Under the pieces are notes generated by a model. The model searched no databases and was not told the DNA's origin. It saw only the letters and a list, made by a program, of their open reading frames with translations. From Sabethes cyaneus (lineage: Eukaryota; Arthropoda; Insecta; Diptera; Culicidae): a DNA stretch of 64,000 nucleotides. Location: assembly GCF_943734655.1 (NCBI RefSeq), contig NC_071355.1, positions 69,135,449 to 69,199,448 of the forward strand, in the 5' to 3' direction. A program made the translations under genes and the position numbers. This document shows, piece after piece, positions 57,410-64,000 of this stretch (the stretch's first letter is position 1; the number at the start of each line of letters is the position of its first letter).

Positions 57410-59572
57410 TCCACAGTGGTGCCATTTCGAAAAAAGATGATTAATATTTACGCTTAAAAAAACGCGTAATTTTAGAAGGTTAGTGTCTTTGAAGAAGTTT
57501 AGTAATAAAATGTAGCACATCTTTTTGCACTATTAGTATGACAGTGAATCCCCCTATTAGGGTGATATAAACTTTTGTTTTTTGATTGGACCAAAAAAAA
57601 TTTGAAATGAGCAACAATGCTGGATATAGGAACTATCTATCTCTCACTGGTTGCAAAATAGGGTAAGGAACGAGTTAAGCAGTGACACCTATTTTAATCA
57701 GTTGAACATAAATGAGCCGAAAATGCACTTTTTTATTCATATTTTCAAAATCTTTTGATAGGATCATCTTCACAAATCACTTAACCATACATTTGATTCA
57801 CACAAACACAATTTATTGGGTTTCCGACAAGAAATATGATGAATTAAAAATTGTTGTCCAAAAACGTACATTTTCAGCAATCGCCACCTCGCTGCTAACG
57901 AATCACATCACATTTTTCAGCACTGATTACAACCACTCTAAAAGTCAAGCACTCAATTGTCACATACCATATTATTCACTCTCTTTTTTTCTATTATCTA
58001 AGGCTTTGTCACTAGCCGAAAGTTTTATTATTTTCTAACAAAACTGAAAACAAATTCTGAATTGACGGAACCTGTTCACCAGTAGCAGCAGCTGCAGCAC
58101 AACTGATGAACTATCGTGTTGCCAAGACACTGTTTCGGTTCTGGAAATAAGAATTTTAAGTTTGAAATTAACTGAAACCTCCTATGGTGGAAACGTGGTT
58201 CATTACTTTCAAGAGATGTATGTTCATAATTAATTTTTCTTTATTAAAAACAACACAAAAGACAGCTTTTTCAATAATTTTCGAAGATTTTCTCAGTGAT
58301 TTAGTAAAGCAACGATGTGTTTCAATGTTATTTGCTTTGACAACACTGTTCTGAGTCGGATCGTTTGTACTGCTATGTTTACCTCTTTTGTTCTCCCACC
58401 ATCCTTATGGGACTCGCATAAACTCATAAACATAAACTCGCAGTTTCCGATAAGAACACTAGAGAATAAAAGAGACGACGAATACCGTTTGCCGAACGGT
58501 GTGGTGAGTGTATGCCCCGATAAACAATTTAGACAGATGGCATTCTACGCATCTATGCCGATACGCTATGCCGATTACGCATCAGATGCCGATTAGTAGG
58601 TCGCGGATAGGAACGCGAACTTACTGAATAGGGGGAAAAGTTCGAGGGATTTTTTAAGGGGACGTAAAAAAATTCAGATTTCAGGATTGCTTAAAAAAGC
58701 ACCTTGCGGGTGAAAATAGGTTCGGTCTGTTCAAAATTAGTTCCGCCGCTCCAACTTTTAAAGCGAAAAATCAAAAGTTTAGCTCAACAATAGTGTCTTC
58801 CAATGGTAACAGCTTGAAGAACTAAAGATAGCAAGAAGATTGGTATGCTGATATCCCCCACTTAGTCAACCCATCGCTTGTAATAAGGTAAAACAATCAG
58901 TGACCCGCTTAGACTGCTTAAAACTAGTTCTTTACCCTAGAACGGTTCCTTTAGAAAGACTTTTTAAAAATGAAATCTGCTCAATAACTTTTCACACGAT
59001 TGTTTTAGTGCTTTTAAATGTTCTACAAACTTATGCAGTATATTAAAATACACATTTTCTTTAAAGACTGCTTTTTTCGCTAGGATGCATATTATAAAAT
59101 ATCTCTAAAAAAAATCGCAGTATCCAAAAAAAATTTTTTGTTCGATTTCGGGCTATTTCGGATAAACCAAACAACTTCCATAGGAAAGTACTATATTTTA
59201 TCTACAGAAAACGCAAACTTCCACCAACAGCACTCTCCAGCAACCCCAGAAAAAATCATTCGAGAAGTGTACTGTTTTTTGACAAAATTCTTTATAGTTC
59301 GCTAATAGAAAGAGATAGAGAGTTATTGTATTCAACAAAGTTGCTTATTTTAGAATGTTCTACATCTTTTCTAACGACACTATACCTTTTTGGACACAAA
59401 AATTTTTTTGGCCCCAACCAAAAAAACAAAAATTTGTATCACCCTAATAGGTGGATTCACGGTCATACGAAAGATGCTCTATATTTTATTAGAGAACTTC
59501 TTCAAAGACACTAACCTTCTAAAATTACACGTTTTAGCGTTTAGTAACGTTTAGAAATGGTACTAGTGTGCA
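57410..59572. mobile_element. Element bounded by about 170-bp inverted repeats, 2.2 kb
   Basis: 57455-57590 and 59395-59540 are inverted copies (TAATTTTAGAAGGTTAGTGT, CTTTGAAGAAGTT, CCTATTAGGGTGATA). The outer ends share GGT.CCATTTC / GGTACCATTTC-like sequence. The right end abuts the mariner transposase fragment at 59563. The interior is A/T-rich with no identifiable protein. Exact ends are uncertain. Confidence 0.6.
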
Positions 59573-62404
59573 GTCGAAGACGGGCCAGGCATAGCAGCAG
59601 GATGCCAGGTCGGCCAAAATAGTATGAGGCCTTTGTGAAATATCAAGAAGGGCAGAAGTCGCTTTTGGAGGTATTCGTCCTTAAATATATGTGCGCTGAC
59701 GGTCCCTGTTGTGATGAACAGCTGACTTGTTTTGTCACATCCGCAGATTGGTTGCAAGATTTTCAAAAAACTTTCAGCGACCCAACAAACACTGAAGCTG
59801 AATTAAAATGCTACTGATTTGGTCACAGCTGATTTAACTGATTTAACCTGTATTCAGAGGTGGTAGACGCTGAATAAATTTAAGCAAAGACCTCTGTATT
59901 GTATAAGTGATTAAGCAGCCAACGAATGCGCTGTAAATCAGCTGCTTCACATACTAGTATCACAAGCAGATTAGGCGCATCTTCAACCTTTCCACAACTA
60001 GTCAATATTCTCAATAATTGTGCTATAAACGATTTGTCATCCTAATAAACAGCCCTCCCACGACACATTTATGCGCTGATTAAGTATTTTAGCATCCATT
60101 ATTATTCAGCCATAGCTGAATCGAATAAAATTTATGTAAACAATTCTACTATACTTATGCAGCCGAAATTGGAGAACTTATACAACCTATTTCGCTTGAG
60201 GTAGAAAAAACACTTGTTAAGCAATTATCTCGCCCTTTATATAACCTCTGTGCGCCTTGTTTCCAGCTTTGCGTAGATTGGTTATTTAAAACGCGCAAAA
60301 GCCTTTATTGCAGCTCCATTGCAGCTTCGAAAGCAGCTATTAGCAAGCCCGAAGCTTGATAAAATCCCTAAATTTACATGTTTAAGAGCTGAAAAAAGTT
60401 TTTTATTTCTAAAACTAAACCATAGTTCTGCCTCAGGTAGAATAAATTCAGCTATAAAAGCGTTTGATCAGCCTGAAATTGTTACTTGGGTAGCTGCTTT
60501 CAAAGCTGCAATGGAGCTTAATAGAGGCTTTTGCGTGTTTTTAAATAACCAATTTGCGCAATTCTGTCAATTCTATTTTTAGAACGAGAAATAGTTTTGC
60601 AATGCTCTTTCAGTCGCTTAATCAACGTCTCATCAACCTTTAGGTAGCCAAAAATAATCTATTTTTAAATTTCAAAAATGGAACGCGTCATATTTATTTT
60701 GCTTTGGCGTCATTAGCAGCTTTATTTTAAATTTCGAATAACTTGAATTCGTATTTGCAAGCTAATTAAAAATGCGTGTCGTTATCTTTCGGGAACAGCA
60801 TGAGCAATTGCTGTTTACGAGTTGGTTTCAGGCGATCCAAGCTGCATAAAGTAAATACTCAAATGGTGTTTAACCAAGCGAAGTTTAAGCTACTTTAAGT
60901 TTTTCCAAACCAGCTTTCCTCCAAAGCTGATAAACAAGCTTAATAGCGGATTTTTCTAGTAAACAATCCGATTCTAAACAGCCATAAACATAGAGCCGTT
61001 TTACGGTTGCTTAAAGGTGTTAAAGTTGCTTTATAAACCAATAGACGCTTTCATTAGGCTCACAGCTTTCAAACTGCTTTAAAGCTGCTTAAGGGAGTTA
61101 AGGTGGCTTTACAAACTAATACCAAGCTTTCATTCGGTTCACAGCACACATACTGTCAGATCATAGAGTTTCGCAATTCGACTGGCAGCAAAAATATTTG
61201 TCAGTTATCGACATTATCGACTGCTTCAAGTGTAATGATATTTTCACTGTCTGTTCTGCATACGACGCCAAAGCAAAATAAATATGACGCGTTCTATTCT
61301 TTTTTAAATTTAAAAATAGATTATTTGTTGACTGCATAAAGGTTGATAAGACGTTGATTAAGCGACTGAAAAAGCGTTGCAAAACTATTTCTCGTTCTAA
61401 AAATAGAATTGACAGAATTGCGCAAATTGGTTATTTAAAAACACGCAAAAGCCTCTCTTAAGCTCCATTACAGCTTTGAAAGCAGTTACCCAAGTAACAA
61501 TTACAGGCTGATCAAACGTTTTTTAGCTGAATTTATTCAACTTGTGGCTGAACTATGGTTTAGTATTAGAAATAAAAACCTTTTTTCAACTCTTAAACAT
61601 CTAAGTCAAGCTTCGGGTTTGCTAATAGCTGCTTGGAAGCTGTAATGTAGCTTAATAGAGGCTTATGCGCGTTTTTAAATAACCAATTTGCGCAAAGCTG
61701 GAAACAAAGCGCACAAAGGCGATATAACTGCTTAACAAGGGTTTTTCCGAGTCGAATAAAATAGGTTATATAAGTTCTCCAATTTCAGCTGAATAAGTAT
61801 TGTACAGTTGTTTATATAAATTTTATTCGTTGGGTATTCAGCTACGGCTGAATAATTGTGGCTGCTAAAATGTTTATTCAGCGGATAAATGTTTCTTGGG
61901 GAATTTCGACCACTTCTTCCGTACACTCTCGGTAAGCGCAAATGGAGTATTTCTGTCCCGGCATTTATTTGGTATCCATCTTGATGAGGTTTTATCATTC
62001 ATCATAATGTAGAATGGTTCTGTGGACCACTTCCTGCACAGCTTATTTGCGCGAGTTTTAGCCACCTTGCTCTGTTTGTCGTTCATGTGGTCATTGAATT
62101 TAGTCCAGGTGTCATTAGCTTTTGCATAAAGCAAATCATAGCTTTCGTCTTATTTTCTTTATCTTATTTTCATCTTATTCTGGGTTAACGTCTGAATTGG
62201 TTAAGTCCTGGCTTTCTTTCGATGGGCGTGGCGGTACCACTTTTCCTTTTCCTTGAAAGTCGGATGGTCCTTGAACGTTTTGATCACTTGGGATACGGTC
62301 GAATGTCCGATTCCGAGCTGTTCACTGGTCCTTCGATGGGAAAAATTTGGTTTTTTTTCGCTCTTAATTTTTCTTATTCCGAAGCCACCCAAACCTGTAA
62401 CCAC
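59563..62404 (-). pseudogene. ITmD37E-like mariner transposase, split by insertions
   Basis: On minus, the N-terminal part at 62404-62201 reads RRTSEQLGIGHSTVSQVIKT. The middle at 62134-61890 reads YAKANDTWTKFNDHMNDKQS, TRANKLCRKWSTEPFYI, MNDKTS (near the first catalytic Asp, usually MDDET) and KFPKK. The next segment, PICGCDKTSQLFITTGTVSA, DEYLQKRLLPFL and FWP.LASC.Y (second catalytic-region block, one frameshift), lies at 59766-59563. Order and spacing match mosquito DD37-type mariners once 59781-61900 is left out. Stops and frameshifts mean it is inactive. Confidence 0.8.
59781..61900. mobile_element. Long-palindrome foldback element, 2.1 kb, inside mariner relic
   Basis: Arms of about 650 bases, 60057-60710 and 61265-61900, are reverse complements (GAAATTGGAGAACTTATA, GCAAAAGCCT, GAATTGACAG, ATGACGCGTT on the right arm). 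The spacer is about 550 bases. The left outer 280 bases are a more diverged end (CCCAACAAACACTGAAG compared with CCCAAGAAACATTTATC on minus from the right). Because the right end overlaps mariner codons (FPKK), the exact border is uncertain by about 15 bases. Internal CCCAAGTAACAATT starts suggest nested or duplicated units. Confidence 0.75.
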
Positions 62405-64000
62405 CCAATAGTTTTTGATGAAATCGTAGATGAATCTGTCGATATAAACAATACACTTTCATCTACTTTCAGTCATTTTTGCACACAAGGAAGAAACCTA
62501 CAAACAAAAGGGTGTGTTCAATTTTCTTCGAATACAATCTTTATTAAAAAAACTGAAACCTTTCGCCAGTAGGAAAATGTTTGTATTTCGCGAGAAAGTA
62601 AAATCAACACCTTTAAGTTATTTTGCCTTGAAAACCCCATATTCACGGACCCATTGAACAGTCATCTCAGCACGGCAAAACACTACACACTTTCGAACAA
62701 AACGAGGTAGTGCACGAAGCTGTGAGTAAAAAAACACACAACGCCAAAGTAAACATTCTCATTCGTTCAACTGGTAAAAATACAAAACAAATCCTACCGT
62801 GGTATGCAAATTTTCGTCGAAACCCCACTCGATAGAAGGATGCCAAAGATTCGAACAGGTTCCTCTCCGCCGTGGCAGTTTAATCTTTCGTCGTTAGTTA
62901 GGAATTTCACCCCAAAAAAAAACATTTCAACGTTAAAACAGGCGAATCGTCCGAAATCGACCGTGAACGGTGCACCGTGCAGAGCCAAGATGATGAATGG
63001 CGAAAAGATAATAGAAAACGAACACTTCATTGCAACAATAGGTCGTATAAACAAACTGTAGCAAATATACTGAGCACTGGCCTCCGACAGCATAGTTATG
63101 CTCAACGATTTGAAGGAAAAACTTTGCTTGAGAGCGCATACCTACCCACCTACCTGGCTACTCGAGGCGCCAGTCACGAACCTGGCTTAGCAGTTCGAAA
63201 AATGAGTATCGTGAGACCAACCGGCTTGATTCTTTTGTTCCGGACCACTAACTAGTTAGTCTAGGGCAGTTCAAAAAATTTGTTCATTCGCTTTCAGACT
63301 GGTTCGAAGAAAAAGTTCACCAAAAAGTTGCGCCACCAGGGAAAAGGTATATTTCCTACCTACCGAAAGCAATGTGCGAAACTGTTTTACATAACAGTCC
63401 AAAATTATCGGCTATTCTGCGCCAGGTTATTATAGCAGCTGCATCAGACGGTTTAGATTTTCGAGAAAGGAGTGCTTTCGCTTTCCTCTCGTCTGGCTCT
63501 TGAGCTGACTGAAATGCCGGCACTGCTGTTCGAAAGTAACAAGCATAATGCCACAAGTTAGGGTCAATGGTGTTAACTTTTAAGTATAGATGAATAGTCT
63601 TAAGTTGAGCAAAGATTTGCACCGTATTTCAAGGAGGGTGAAGCATGATCATTTATTGACTACTATAACGTATAGAATCAACCTCAATTCTATGAGAATC
63701 TAGATCAGATTACTTGTAAAAAAACAGTTGCAATTGATTCAATATAACCCGCCCAGTGCTACTGCACGGTTCAACGAACCTCTATGGTTCGGACGGTGAC
63801 CATTCATTATAATTTGTTGATGTAACGTGAATTGGGAAAAAACGAAACGTTTTGGTCCGCTAATTCGGAGAGCACAACACCACACACGCAGTCGTTGTGC
63901 CGGTGGTTGGTGGCACGTTTATTTACTGGTTTTCATTTTGCGCGCTCGTGAACGATAAAATATTTTTTTGCGCACTTCTAATGGCGTGCGAATGAAAAGA
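62405..64000. other. No recognisable gene
   Basis: Beyond the mariner N-terminus no protein family was recognised. Short frames near 62804-63255 overlap on both strands. The last 400 bases are mixed, and nothing marks a promoter or exon clearly. Confidence 0.4.

Noticed and set aside
57320..57520. Possible C-terminal mariner residues left of the second inverted element
   Set aside because: The peptide (FAPACPAWGIL) only loosely resembles the NPPNCP..RPIE block of mariners; too weak to call.

Overview
The window is eukaryotic, intron-containing insect DNA, very probably from a culicine mosquito (Aedes/Culex-like). That assignment is an inference from three things: the insect-type uridine-cytidine kinase exons, the mix of decayed transposons (R1-clade, Jockey/CR1-like, RTE-like, ITmD37E-like mariner, Feilai-like tRNA SINE, Helitron, TTAA elements), and the low gene density. 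No bacterial operon, CRISPR array, rRNA or intact tRNA gene was seen.

Host genes. (1) A plus-strand uridine-cytidine kinase gene starts at 19186. Five common exons (19186-19302, 19455-19520, 21013-21349, 23670-23767, 23839-23887) can splice to either of two homologous last exons, 24241-24371 or 32550-32716. They predict proteins of 265 and 277 residues that differ only at the C-terminus. (2) A minus-strand papain/cathepsin-like gene or gene relic lies at 3626-2503. It has a secretory first exon and the His and Asn C-terminal blocks, but no recognisable catalytic-Cys block. (3) A plus-strand first coding exon, 45416-45464, encodes a signal-peptide-like start. It is preceded by a long leader and followed by a strong donor, so the rest of that gene must lie beyond a very long intron, probably past the end of the window.

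Mobile DNA, left to right: Helitron 5' end (1-376) inserted in a TTAA element; two Feilai-like SINE pieces (3889-4360); 5' part of a frameshifted R1-clade retrotransposon (about 4476-7050, minus); a 2.3-kb TTAA foldback element built of about 150-bp units, carrying a second TTAA element (8239-10509); a third SINE tail (about 10707-10885); a 209-bp TTAA element (12337-12545); a 1.3-kb TIR element inside a foldback repeat (12695-14440). Inside the kinase gene are TIR elements at 19976-20870, 23356-23480, 25234-25411 and 29881-30997, and CR1/Jockey and RTE relics at 22.6-23.1, 26.5-27.7, 28.9-29.8 and 31.0-32.2 kb.

From 35.5 to 43.3 kb lie a degenerate reverse transcriptase relic and a pair of 0.6-kb inverted arms (36768-37375 and 42665-43318). 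The arms enclose a (CT)29 tract and a 4-kb nested Helitron block made of about 150-bp units. From 43.4 to 64 kb the sequence is mostly the presumed long intron of the 45416 gene. It holds further TIR elements (43621-44069, 46834-46941, 49372-49573, 50604-51127, 56558-57325), a Tc1/mariner relic (48625-48910), a 1.1-kb degenerate minisatellite (55.3-56.5 kb), and a mariner transposase apparently cut into pieces by two foldback elements (57.4-62.4 kb).

The most informative observations come from related copies that act as empty sites: they fix insertion points and the order of nesting. No new functional gene system could be demonstrated.
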